From NCBI RefSeq assembly GCF_001039355.2, contig NW_019775665.1:21535-85534 (forward strand): a DNA stretch of 64,000 nt, in the 5' to 3' direction. The notes under the pieces are model-generated. The model saw nothing but the letters and a program-made list of their open reading frames with translations, was not told where the DNA came from and searched no databases. Origin of the DNA: Lingula anatina (lineage: Eukaryota; Brachiopoda; Lingulata; Lingulida; Lingulidae). Within the stretch, counting starts at the first letter, position 1. Every line of letters starts with the position of its first letter. Positions 9,602 to 21,526 of this stretch are shown here, piece after piece. The position numbers and the translations under genes were made by a program.

Positions 9602-12600
9602 CTACCTTCCAAAATTGAAAGTACTTCCACCATTACCGAAAGTATTAAACCCTCCAGTATTGGTTGTAAATCCTCCAGTATTGGTTGTAAAACCTCCAGA
9701 ACTCGTAGAGCCTCCAGTGCCGAGGGTTCCAGCACCAAAACCTCCAGATCCACTGCCGATGGTTCCAGTGCTGGTACCTCCAGTGCCAATGGTGCCAATG
9801 GTGCCGGTGCTGGTACCTCCAGTGCCAATGGTGCCAATGGTTCCAGTGCTGGTACCTCCAGTGCCGATGGTGCCAATGGTGCCGGTGCTGGTACCTCCAG
9901 TGCCGATGGTGCCAATGGTACCGGTGCTGGTACCGCCAGTACCAATGGTGCCGGTGCCGGTAGTGCCAGTACCGATGGTGCCAATGGTGCCAGTGCCGGT
10001 AGTGCCAGTGCCGATGGTGCCAATGGTGCCAGTGCCGGTAGTGCCAGTGCCGATGGTGCCAATGGTGCCGGGGTTGGTACCGACAGTACCGACAGCTCCT
10101 TCATTAATCGTGCTTATCGTGCCGGTATTGGGGATAACTTGACCAGCTCCTCCAGTAATTATCTGTCCATCGGTTCCTACATTTCCTACGGTTCCTACAG
10201 TTCCAGGGTTGACGGCACCCCCAGTGTTGGTAGTAGTGGTGACAGTGTTAGTCACAGCCCCAGCGCCGCCTCTAGGAATGTTGACGCCAGTCGTGCCCGA
10301 AGTCACTTGTACTCCATCAATGAAGGCTGTTGCCGGCTGCCCATTGTTGCAACTAATGACAACCTGGCGGCGCCCGCTTGGATCGACCTCCTCTCTGGCA
10401 GTGGCTCCTGGGCCGCCGCAGGGACCAATGGTGACGATTCTGCCATCTCTGGCTATAATCTGGTTGTCAACTATCCTGGCTCCAGTGATTGTGACGTCAT
10501 TGGAGGTGGGAACTGTGAGCATACCAGTTGCTGTAGATGGGGCAGTCTGTCCGCCTGTTTGGGTGGTGGTTGTGGTCTGGGTGCCGGTTGGTCCCTGGAC
10601 GGTGCCTGCGGTGCCTCCTGTCTGGGTAGTAGTAGTAGTAGTAGAAGTGCCTGCAGGAGCGGTGGAGGCTGGAGCCGGTCCGACTGTTGCGGTAAAAACT
10701 TGACCAGTGCGACAACGGATGACCACCTGTGGCTGTCCTGTGGCAGAGACCTCAGAGCGCGCCGTATAACCTCCAATACCGCAGCCGTCAATCATGATAG
10801 GTCTTCCGAGGCTTGTGAAGATCTGATCACCTTCTAGTCTTCCGCCAGTAACGATGATTTCAGTGCCAGATGCTGTCTGGCCGGTTGTGTCAGGCTCAGC
10901 GGCACCAGTGTTTGTAGTGGTAGTGGTCGCTGTGTTAGTGGTCGCACCAGCAGGTGCTTGTCCACCAGTCTCAGTGGTGGTGGTGGTGGCGGTGCCTGTG
11001 GTGCCTGTGGTTTCAGTGGATACAGCGGGTGGCTCAATTACTGGTCCAAGAGTAACCGTCACTGGCTGACCATTTACGCAGCGGATGGTGACCGTGGTGT
11101 CGCCATTTGGCTCAATGTTTTCACGAGCGGAAGCTCCAGCGATTCCACAGTCTCCAACCTGAATGGATCGTCCATCTCTGGTGACGACATTGGAGCCGGA
11201 AATTCTGGCGCCAGCGAGATCGATCTGGCGTCCTGTAACTGTAGCACCCTCTCCAGCACCCCCGAAAACATCAGTTTGGACTGCTGGTCCTCCTTGCCCT
11301 CCAGTCTGTTCAGTGAAAGTTGTAGTGGAGCCAGTGCCAGTTGAGGCACCTGTTACACCTGTAGGTCCGGTCTGTTCAGTAATGGTAGTTGTTACGGTAT
11401 TAGTGCCTGTGTTTCCTGTTGGGGCAACCACTCCGCCGATTGTACCTGTAGTGCCTGTGGGTCCAGTCTGCCCTGTAGTGGTAGTTGTCACGGTATTTGT
11501 GCCTGGGGCAACCACCCCACCAATTGTACCTGTTGTACCCGTTGTGCCTGTTGGTCCGGTCTGTTCAGTAATGGTAGTTGTTACGGTATTTGTGCCTGTG
11601 TTTCCTGGGGCAACCACTCCGCCGATAGTGCCTGTAGTGCCTGTGGGTCCAGTCTGCCCTGTAGTGGTAGTTGTCGCGGTATTTGTGCCTGGGGCAACCA
11701 CTCCGCCAATTGTACCTGTAGTGCCTGTTGGACCAGTCTGTCCAGTAGTGACAGTTGTCACGGTATTAGTGCCTGGGGCAACCACTCCACCAATTGTACC
11801 TGTAGTGCCCGTAGTGCCTGTAGGTCCAGTCTGCCCTGTAATGGTAGTTGTCACAGTATTTGTACCTGGGGCAACCACCCCACCGATAGTGCCTGTAGTA
11901 CCCGTAGTGCCTGTAGGTCCGGTCTGTTCAGTAATGGTAGTTGTTACGGTATTTGTGCCTGTGTTTCCTGGGGCAACCACTCCGCCGATAGTGCCTGTAG
12001 TACCCGTAGTGCCTGTAGGTCCAGTCTGTTCAGTAATGGTAGTTGTTACGGTATTTGTGCCTGTGTTTCCTGGGGCAACCACTCCGCCAATTGTACCTGT
12101 AACACCTGTAGGTCCAGTCTGTCCAGTAGTGACAGTTGTTACGGTATTTGTGCCTGGGGCAACCACTCCACCAATTGTGCCTGTAGTGCCTGTAGGTCCA
12201 GTCTGACCAGTAACGGTGGTTGTCACGGTATTTGTGCCTGGGGCAACCACTCCACCAGTTGTACCTGTAACACCTGTTGGGCCAGTCTGTCCAGTAGTAG
12301 TTGTCACGGTATTTGTGCCCGGGAAAACTGCTCCACCAGTTGTACCTGTAACACCTGTAGGGCCAGTCTGTNCTGCCACCAGTGGTTGTGGTTGTTGTAC
12401 CAGTTTGGGTTGGGAATCTGCCACCAGTGGTTGTGGTTGTTGTACCAGTTTGGGTTGGGAATCTGCCACCAGTGGTTGTGGTTGTTGTACCAGTTTGGGT
12501 TGGGAATCTGCCACCAGTGGTTGTGGTTGTTGTACCAGTTTGGGTTGGCAATCTGCCACCAGTGGTTGTAGTTGTTGTTGAAGTACCTGTCTGAGTCGGT

Positions 12601-13489
12601 GCTCTTCCACCTGTTGTAGTAGTAGTAGTAGAAGTTGATGTTGACGTCTGCCCGCCAGTTCCGACCTGTCCGCCGGTTTGCGTGCCTGTCGTGGTCGTGA
12701 CTGTATTTGTGGCTGTTCCTCCTGTCACCTGCCCACCAGGACGTCCACCGAAAAATATCTGGCTCCCTTCCCCACCCTGGCCGCCGGTTTGCGTGCCTGT
12801 CGTGGTCGTGGCTGTATTTGTGGCGGTGCCTCCTGTCACCTGCCCACCAGGACGTCCACCACCAATAAATATCTGGCTCCCTGCCCCGCCCTGTCCACCA
12901 GTTTGTGTGCCGGTCGTAGTCGTGGTTGTGACTGTACCGGTGCCTGTAGCGCCACCGGCCGTTCCGCCTGCAGCCCCACCTCCAATCAAGAGCTCGTCCC
13001 CTGTGGCTTGCCCACCAGCGCCCCCTGTCGTCACGGTGTTGTCGGTAGCAGCTGCGGCGATTTGGCGGCCACCAACAAAGTCACAAACAACGTCCGCCGA
13101 AGGGTTGGTCAAAATATTGCGGTTAATTCCAGTTCCCGGGGCGCAGGGGAAGGTGTAGGCTATCCCGTTGGCGCATCGGACCATGGCTCTGAAGTCCTCG
13201 CTGGAATAAATGGCGTTTGGCTCCTGGCAGGTTCCTAAAGGGTACAATCAATGTGTTATGTTTGTGTAAAGATTTGGTTAAGATACAATGTTTATATATG
13301 TTAAAACATTGAATTTATGTGTGAGTCAAGACGATGTTAAAATCAAGTAGGACAGACAATCTGGACAGGTGAGAGGTCAATACTTTTTTAATACCTGTGA
13401 CAATATGCCTTGGTCACATGCGTATTTATGAATCTTGCCTTAACGAATTGCTCATCTGTTTTGGATTTGAATCTTGCTAGCGGCATACA

Positions 13490-13538
<49 letters not shown>

Positions 13539-14205
13539 GGGGGGCAGGGCCGTAGCCTGAGCAAAATGCCAGGGGGGGCAGTAAGCGGACACGAGGGGGC
13601 AAAGCCCCCTGAGTGGGGAGGTTGTGGGAGGGGGTGTCCCACGGTGTGGAAAAAATTTAAAAACTGTATGTATAATACTGCATTCTGGTGCATTTTAACT
13701 GTTATTTATTGCTCAATCANNNNNNNNNNNNNNNNNNNNNNNNNNNNNNNNNTTTGGGGGGGCAGGGCCGTAGCCTGAGCAAAATGCCAGGGGGGGCAGT
13801 AAGCGGACACGAGGGGGCAAAGCCCCCTGAGTGGGGAGGTTGTGGGAGGGGGTGTCCCACGGTGTGGAAAAATTTTAAAAACTGTATGTATAATACTGCA
13901 TTCTGGTGCATTTTAACTGTTATTTATTGCTCAATCAGAAGTCAGAAATTGCGATTTTTTTGCACCTCAAATCCCAGGGGGGGCAGCTGCCCCCCCTGCC
14001 CCCCCGGAGGCTACGGCCCTGGGGGGGGGGGAGAGAGAGAGAGATTGACAAAGAACTCCGTCATTAATGCGTGGGGACCACATATGTACAGAAGTTTACA
14101 TGGAACTTATTTCGATGGTACAAAAATTGAACTTTTATGAATTTTTCATTTAAGATAGATTAATGGTTGTATGATCCCTTTACGAAACTGAAGAACACCT
14201 TTGTG

Positions 14206-14247
<42 letters not shown>

Positions 14248-15343
14248 GCTCATGCATTCTTACCTGAATATATCTTTGACGTGTCCTGTGCGTTTACACT
14301 GAAATAATATAATATAATATAATATAATATAATATAATATAATATAATATAATATAATATAATATAATATAATATAATATAATATAATATAATATAATAT
14401 AATATGTCAGCGTACATTCTTGATTTTGAAAAAAAGTCTATTTATAATGATATATATCAGATACCATTAAATTTTTACAATAAATCTCTTCGAGTATGTT
14501 TTCCTTTAATTTGTTTTTTTTATCACTTTATAAGTTTTATTGTATTTTTTTAACACTTCATTATTCCATGCTTTATTATAATTATCATTTTGTGTTATCA
14601 TTCATATAACTTTTTAATGTCATTTTAACATCTTATTTATCTATTATTTTGGTTTATAATTTTTATTTCTTTCATTATTCTGTTCTATCAAGTTTAATCA
14701 TTTTTATACTATTATTTCACGTTAACATTTTCATTACTTTTTTACTTTTCTTTTCCATCATTCTCTCTCCACCTGCTATACATCAATGAACTGAACGGAA
14801 TCCTGCAGTCAGCATTTAAGCTATTTTAAAAATGGCTGCCTAAATATCACTTAATTTTCTTAATTGCGGCTTTGAAATATTAATCGTGGTTTGAGATATT
14901 TCAAAGAGAATGTATTGGACTTGTTGAGGATTATCGGCGTTTTGAAAGAAAACAATGGGTTATTATGGCGCACAGTGTAGATAGTATTTCTACTCAAGAT
15001 AACATTAATGGAGAATAACATGCAAAGCGCGAATTTAGCGACCGCACGCGACATAGAATGTCGAACGTCACTTACGGCTACAATCAAGACGTTATGAAAT
15101 TTCAAAGCTTTCTGTGTGACTTACTTTTTAATGTGTCGCAAATCTGTCCCAAATGTTTCCCAATTTATGGCAATCAAACTAAAGCAGATATGTGTAGAAA
15201 AAAAACTACCAAACACCCATACCAGGGCTCAAAGTTTCTCCGATGCTAAATGAGAATTAAATCCCGGGGGGGGGGTAAACTATTTCAAGTTTCTTGGCCG
15301 ATTATATAAATCCGCCAACCGCACAAACCATAAATGGCACAGG

Positions 15344-15430
<87 letters not shown>

Positions 15431-16169
15431 AGGAACGATAGTAAAATGTGTGGAAACAATAAATACCCACGATTTTCTTTTAATCCCGAATACTTCACTG
15501 CTTCCCAACCACTCTTGATCGCATCAGCGAACATTGAAATAGATCTGGCGAATAAAAAATCTTTCAATTTTCTTTCTTTTCAATTTGGAAAACAAGGTGA
15601 ACACAGTGTGCAAGGAAAGGGGAAGAACACGACACTTCATCAAGTTAAATATTACAGGTTATCCGTCCAGGCACTTAATATCGGTCCGGCACTTTGGGCT
15701 ACAGGTTAAATTAAGAGGAATTTTTTATATTAAAAAGCGTTGCTCAGGGCATTGGTTTGAGTCACTGATAAGAGCTCCAAAGAATTACATCTTATAGCTT
15801 AATTTTTCTTTTATATATTGGTCAACTGGACTTCAAGATTTTCAGCATTTTATTCATTTGTTGGAATTATATTGTCACATGAAAACTTTACCTCTGAATA
15901 CAATAAATAAATTCATGACACCGTTTGTTAGGAATTCAAATCAATTCAAAACAACGTTGTCTTCAAGGTCACTGTTTTGTGTGTTTGGAAAACGTTTATA
16001 GAGCAACTCCTGATTGTCTTGACAATGATTGTCATTGTCAGCGGTGACAAAAGCACATTTCGATGTGTCAGCTACATTTATTGCTGGTGAATCGTTCACA
16101 GCACGCTTTAGATTCTATTCACACGGTCGACAGTGAGATTTTAGAAAAGTCCAATTTTAAATTTTAATT

Positions 16170-16207
<38 letters not shown>

Positions 16208-16605
16208 GTGAAACAGGACCTGGCTTCTTAACAGGACAAAAAAGCCGGTCACTTTTAAATTTGGTTTTCACTGTTATATCTGTCAGAAGATTCTAACTCT
16301 TGTGTCACAGCTACATGTTACCATCAAGAAAGTCTTCAAATTGACAAAAATATTCATAACTCGACTTTTTTTTTATCAACAGAAAACAATGTCAACTAAT
16401 AAAAAGAAACAAAATAATAATAATAATAATAGACAAAATACTAAGCTCCACATCTAATAAGGCTAGTCAAACCCACATTCAAATATGTCGAATCCGTCAG
16501 TACAGTTTGTCATTAAAAACACATCTCTTTAAACACGTACCTTTGACCGTCGAAGGAAAAAGCAGCTGCAAGAAACAGAACGACAACTTTTGGCAGCTGA
16601 GCCAT
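9602..16605 (-). CDS. Large secreted Thr/Gly-rich repeat protein, paralogue 2
   Basis: Exon 1 (16605-16541) encodes MAQLP and a hydrophobic signal peptide ending GQR before GTACGT, the same phase and residues as exon 1 of paralogue 1. The main exon runs from 13234 (acceptor TTTAG) to a TAG at 9602, about 1210 codons. It starts with the same four-cysteine module (C-x17-C-x9-C-x19-C; CANG, PCAPGT). Then come cassettes: GGQVTGGTATNTVTTTT, TTTTTTGGRFPTQTG, many QTGPTGTTGTIGG units, three Cys-pair repeats, a GTIGTIGTG array and a C-terminal NTGGF repeat. Exon 1 ends in phase 2 and the main exon starts in phase 1, so a middle exon like 4864-4725 is required; I could not find it. The N at 12372 shifts the frame between two cassette blocks, most likely an assembly fault. 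The very high Thr content suggests a mucin-like O-glycosylated protein; this is inference. Confidence 0.8.
9740..10095 (-). repeat. GTIGTIGTGGTSTG array near the C-terminus of paralogue 2
   Basis: Tandem units of 24-39 bp encode Gly, Thr, Ile and Ser only. All three antisense frames stay open across it, an effect of the triplet-periodic repeat. Confidence 0.8.
10310..11230 (-). repeat. Three Cys-pair (GGR) repeats of paralogue 2
   Basis: Copies at about 11230-11045, 10860-10670 and 10500-10310, separated by Thr-rich linkers. Each shows G-(A/G)-R, D/S-x-G-R, GDCG, DGCG or GPCG, AR-E or AR-S, and IRC or ISC followed by NGQ or TGQ. Alignment by eye with the four copies in paralogue 1 is clear, including both cysteines and the NGQ ending of the fourth copy. 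Confidence 0.8.
11350..12371 (-). repeat. QTGPTG tandem cassettes of paralogue 2
   Basis: About 15 units of 26-31 residues: QTGPTG, one or more TTG or VTG, TIGGVVAPG, TNTVTTT. Length differences come from an extra NTG and an extra TTG. Glycines are not strictly every third residue, so this is not collagen. Confidence 0.85.
12373..12595 (-). repeat. TTTTTTGGRFPTQTG tandem cassettes
   Basis: Five 45-bp units, near-identical in DNA, encode a 15-residue Thr-rich unit. The block ends at the single N (12372), where the frame changes, so the copy number is probably not reliable. Confidence 0.85.
13492..13535. repeat. (GT)n microsatellite
   Basis: About 22 GT units directly before the G run that holds the CAGGGCCGTAGCC element. 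Confidence 0.95.
13545..14021. mobile_element. hAT-like MITE with CAGGGCCGTAGCCT ends, duplicated across a gap
   Basis: The complete copy is 13763-14021 (259 bp) with a perfect 14-bp terminal inverted repeat, CAGGGCCGTAGCCT. A partial copy at 13545-13719 is almost identical to the left part of the complete copy and ends at the gap 13720-13752. It sits inside a G run between (GT)n and (GA)n, so a G-rich 8-bp target duplication is possible. It lies in the intron of paralogue 2. Confidence 0.7.
13720..13752. other. Assembly gap (33 N)
   Basis: A gap flanked on both sides by the same sequence of about 180 bp, a common sign of a false duplication at a gap edge. Confidence 0.9.
14207..14405. repeat. 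(CT)n and (AATAT)n microsatellites
   Basis: CT dinucleotides at 14207-14244 and about 20 AATAT pentamers at 14302-14405, in the intron of paralogue 2. Confidence 0.95.
15346..15424. repeat. (GT)n(GA)n compound microsatellite
   Basis: About 20 GT units pass directly into about 19 GA units. A T run lies at 16177-16206. Confidence 0.95.
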
Positions 16606-19600
16606 TTTGTCTTTGAGGAGTCCTCACGTAACCAGATAGTCGAAATAGTCAGCACGTTGTCCAGGGGTACGATGTCTCGTTCTAGATCCCTCCGTCCCTC
16701 ACGGACTGTCAGTCCTTTAGTGACCAAGGCGAGTCTTGTCCACCGTTTTATTAACTGGTCTCCCACGGCGGGATGAGTGACCCCGTGGTTCCTTCAACGT
16801 CGTGACTGTTTGGGGGGTGATTAAAATGACCACGCGAGCTGACCGGCCGCGTAATGGCTAAGGAGTGTCCGGAGAGAGAGAGGGCGGGTCTGCAGCTAGC
16901 TCTCCAAGCTGTGCCTCCGTGTTAGCATATCATGTTTATTCAAAGCAATCCAGGGGTGATGGAGTCTGTATTTCTGTCATGCTATGAGAAGAGGGCTTGC
17001 ACAATATTTATATCAGTATTTTGAACGACATGCGTTAGTTAGCATGTTATTTGTTGTACGATGTGAAGAATATCGAGGGTTGTAGCTGAAGTGAAGAAGA
17101 AGAGACTTCTTAAAATTCACAAATCATGATACTGTGTAAAGTCAAAGCAGCAAACATTTATTTTATTGAAAGCGTGGGAAGGTGGGGTGGGGAGGAGGGA
17201 GGACTAAAGGGTGCACTTCATGTTGAATTTCTAAAACGCAGATATGCGTTAGGTTTTTAGCATGTCACGATTTGTACCTTTAGAGGGACGACATTTTTCA
17301 TACTTCTGTCCAACCTTTGACAGCTGTCATAATTTTTGTTTGTTTGTTTACTCGCGTGCATTTTCCTACTCTGATATTTTTAAGATGTGTTTTAAATGGT
17401 TTTCACCCCATGAACTCTGGATAAACGAAATATTTGGAGTGTTCTTTGCTCCAAATGCAATTAATCTACTAGTAGAAATGACCGCTTGAATACGTCATTA
17501 TCAGAAGTGACTAGCTGTTTAAGATTAACCCAGATGTGACATTTAGAATATAGTATCTTTGTTGATAATATCTTAATAATTACTGATTCACTCATTTGTG
17601 ATTTCTGACAATGGCGTTAATTGTGTCTGTCACTTCCTTCATTTACCCCTTCCAACGAGAAGAACGCATTTTTATTATCATTTCACTATATTGCACAAAC
17701 AATTGGGACAATCCAAATATGGTCAGGAATAAAAAAGTAGAACTTTTTTCAAAATAGCCTTTGGCTAGGTGCAAATTAGTTTCGTATTCTAATTCTTTCT
17801 TTCACTTTTGTATGCTCTATAATAGTCATGAAATTGGGTGAAAAAAGAACGAAAGGCACACACCTCTGGTGCCATCTCCTTTTTGTAAATAATGTCCTGC
17901 TTTTTCTTTCCTTTTTTCTTTCTTTTACGTGTTTTTGCCCGCGTGGACACCTTAACCTCAAATGACATCCACCGTTACTGTCATGATACACAGGAATAAC
18001 AAATACATTACAGTAGCCATTAGGAGGCGAGTTTTTTTTATGTGTCAGATGGACATCGCAACGATTACACGCCCCATGCTTTTTCGAAGATCAAGCTTCT
18101 GTCAACTTCTTCGGCGAATTTTTAAACAAAAGACTATTAAAACATAAATTTACTTTTTTGCATTACTACATACTGATAATAGCCTTTGTTTAATATGAAT
18201 TCCTTAGAACTGGCAGGTAAGCGTTTAAAGGTATAGAAAAACACATAGGATCTTGTCTTCTTCAGCACATTGATAGTGCTGATGATAAAGCTATCGGTGT
18301 AGGATCATAAAATTGTGGTTTGGAGACGAAATCTTTGTAAATGATGCCCATTACCCTAAGATACCGTCTCCTTTAGACCACTTGTAGCAGTAGACGTAGC
18401 AGCTCTTGACTACAAGGGAACACATCATAGGTGGCCTGCCGCTGAGGTGGTGCCTACACCATGTCAACATAGAGGATTCAGATTCAGATTTATGCCTCAT
18501 TATTATTATTTATACATTTTAACTATCAAAAACACGGCTGCAAGCATAATTTATCGCCCCCTTTCTTTTTGTCGTTTATTTATTAATAATTGTGGTTTAT
18601 TTCACGTCGTGCAACCACGCCTGTCAAGTTGCCAGGTTAGTGCCCGTGTCTTCCACTCCTGACACGATAATTTAGATGACCACTGACAGAGCCCTTGGAA
18701 CGTTGCAGGAATGATGTCATACTGCCCCCAATACAAACAGTAGATGCATAGCGTATAACAGTGATCTGGGCCGAATTATCCGAAACCGCAGACAAAAGAC
18801 ATGTGTATTATATCTTTATGACTGCTCCGCCCCAAATTACCACAAATATCGCACCATCATTCTCACCAAGTAACAAAGAACACAGGGTTTTGGTTGGTAG
18901 AATTGTGGCCAATTAAGGCCACTTTTATTACCTCACTAATGAATTCCCTTAATTTTACATTGCAACTAATTATTGCCAGTATTCATATTTAATATAATGA
19001 AATCCAAAATTAAAACAGACATTTCATATTTAAGACAAATTATCCAAAATGTTGTTTTAAATAATCATGAAGCATCAGTCATAGTTTTGTATATATAAGG
19101 AACTGCACCCGTTGGAATTGCCTTGGATGATTCACATTTATGACGGTATGGCACACGACTTGGGAATTAGGTTGTTCCCATCCCGATTACCTTTTGCCCT
19201 CCCAATGTTATCAGATAGAGAAGAGTGGACAATGAAGAGATACAATGGCTAGTTAGTTTTTGTCACGAGGCGAGAACAAAAGACCTCTGAAGGACCACGG
19301 CCATGGTCGGCCCACTGCAAAACAAAATATCCTCCTATCTTGATGTAAAGGACACTTTTATATGCACGGTCAAAGGATGTATGATTTCTGAAGACGTTCG
19401 TTTGGCGTTAGCGTCTCCAAGACGTATGAGAAAATGTTTGCGTTTTTAGTAAAACGTTATCAAAACGTCTTTGGAATACTTCAGTAAGGCACACAAAGCA
19501 GGGCATTATATCGGATATCAGATATAATTCCTTGCACAAAGTGAGCAGTCTAACAGCCCCAAGAGTGTGCTTGAGTTGATGTATGTAAAACACGTCAGAA

Positions 19601-20262
19601 TTTAGTCAAATGGTTGTTCATATATAAAGAATAGATCTACAGGAGAGCTAATCTTGCCGCATAATTAATAAATAAGTCAAAGACAGTCATTAAATTAGAT
19701 ATATACGAGGGGCGTATTTCTATATATTGTTGCCACAGAGAGCCACATGGTATTGTAAAGAACTTTCTCAAATTTCATTAAAAAGTTGTACTAGTAATCG
19801 TAATTATGCTGGTATCATGCCTTTTGATAGAGCAGAGGATCTGTCTATTTAATCAGGAGAGTAATTTTCTACAGCATTTTATAACAACCGACTGATCTTT
19901 GCTAAGATCTTCCGAGGTTCACGTAAACATCTGATTGAAACACATTTGCTGAATATAGTAATAGTTGTAAGGGGGAAAAAAAGAAAAAACAAAAAAACAA
20001 AAAACAAAAAAAGAAAAAACAAACAAAAAGAAAACAAAAAAAATATATAACACTTGTAAGTATAGATTGCCACTTGTTCTTGGCATAGATTACCACTTCT
20101 CAAAAATCCAGCTGGATTTCAGTCTTTCCCCTGTTCATTGTTGTGTCTTGCAAACGTAGCCAAGACATTTCTGCACGTTTGTTGAAAACCGTTAAAGACG
20201 TCATTATTTTACACAGAAGGGGTGAGGGTAACGATCTCAACGCGTTATTTATTATCATCACT

Positions 20263-20266
<4 letters not shown>

Positions 20267-20309
<43 letters not shown>

Positions 20310-20329
20310 TATTATTATTATTATTATTT
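20267..20329. repeat. (AAT)n(ATT)n inverted microsatellite
   Basis: AAT units switch to ATT units, giving a self-complementary tract of about 60 bases. Confidence 0.95.
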
Positions 20330-21486
20330 GACGTGAATATGAAGTATTGACATCTTTGTTTATTGCAAATCTTTGATATGTACTCCAAACGTCTTGAGAC
20401 ATCTATAAACCGTAGCGGCGACGTTCCCCGTATGTAATACTTTTCTGCTTTTATGAATTATTTAAGACGTGCCAGAATTCTTCAAGAAAAACATCACCTG
20501 GATGTTTTTATGACCCGAAATGGTGGGCTGGGAACATTCCATTTATCACGTAGAGATAACCCACCTAGCCTGCAAAGTTATATCGTGCCATGTTGTGATA
20601 ATACAAGAGCACGTATTAATTAACGTGTCACTGCATTAGAATGAACAAAGAGGCTGGCATATACTTTAATTGGAGGCTCACTGTTAAAATGAATTTTAAC
20701 TAGAACAATGGTAACTTCTGTAAGTATTTTCATATTTTCGCTGGCGCTTGGGCAATACCGACGATGACCACCCTCGGTCATGATATGAAGGACAAAAATT
20801 TCCATACATCACGTCTTTCCAATTATGCAATTACTGAGCAGTGCCCTAATTTCTTACTTGATTAGTTAATTCCTCTCTCATGGAGGGGCAGTAGTGACTA
20901 GAGTGCCTTGGAAGAGTACCTATCTTGTTTGTGCGTTCTTCTGTGGCGTATTTATGGTATTGGGCTCGGGGAAGCGACATAAATTTTGTTACACAAACCT
21001 TAATTTATGCCACATCAAAAAAAAATCGTTTTCTCTCATTTTTAAACTTTCCACAAATCAGAAAAAAAGATGCCTTTGAAAAGTAGAAGATCGTCTGTTT
21101 TAAATCCCCTTGACCTTGCTCAAGAGTGAAACATGATATCTTGTTAACCGAGTTGATCGAGTTTGTTTTTTTGCTGCGAGAGAAAACATGGTACTTGTGA
21201 AATGTGCACAACAACACCACTTATCATCTAGGACAAATTGTGACAACACTTCTTGTCTTGGCGGAAACCCTTGGCGTCGCACAGACGCAGGGCATGGATA
21301 AATGGACAATAAAGAGTGGACTTATATGCCAAGAAGTTGAATGAATCTAGAAAATTTGGGGAGAAATGTGCTCGCATTGAACGACTACAAGATATACAAA
21401 CCATTAAAGAAAATAATCCAAAGCTTGTCATTGTTGAATGTCGAGTAAGAGCACGTACTCATATATTGACGGGCGCGCACGCAACG

Positions 21487-21487
<1 letters not shown>

Positions 21488-21525
<38 letters not shown>
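21488..21525. repeat. (CA)n(GA)n microsatellite
   Basis: A short compound CA/GA tract in intergenic sequence. Confidence 0.9.

Positions 21526-21526
<1 letters not shown>

Noticed and set aside
11350-12371. Collagen-like protein
   Set aside because: QTGPTGTTG looks collagenous, but glycine is not at every third residue and TIGGVVAPG interrupts every unit.
9545-12594. Long plus-strand and alternate-frame open frames opposite paralogue 2, some Pro/Val-rich
   Set aside because: Triplet-periodic GC-rich repeats keep all frames open. Only the minus frame has cysteine modules, a signal exon and splice sites.
13388-13693. Minus-strand frame considered as the missing exon of paralogue 2
   Set aside because: It is built from the MITE and a (CA)n tract, and the usable acceptor gives the wrong phase or an early stop.
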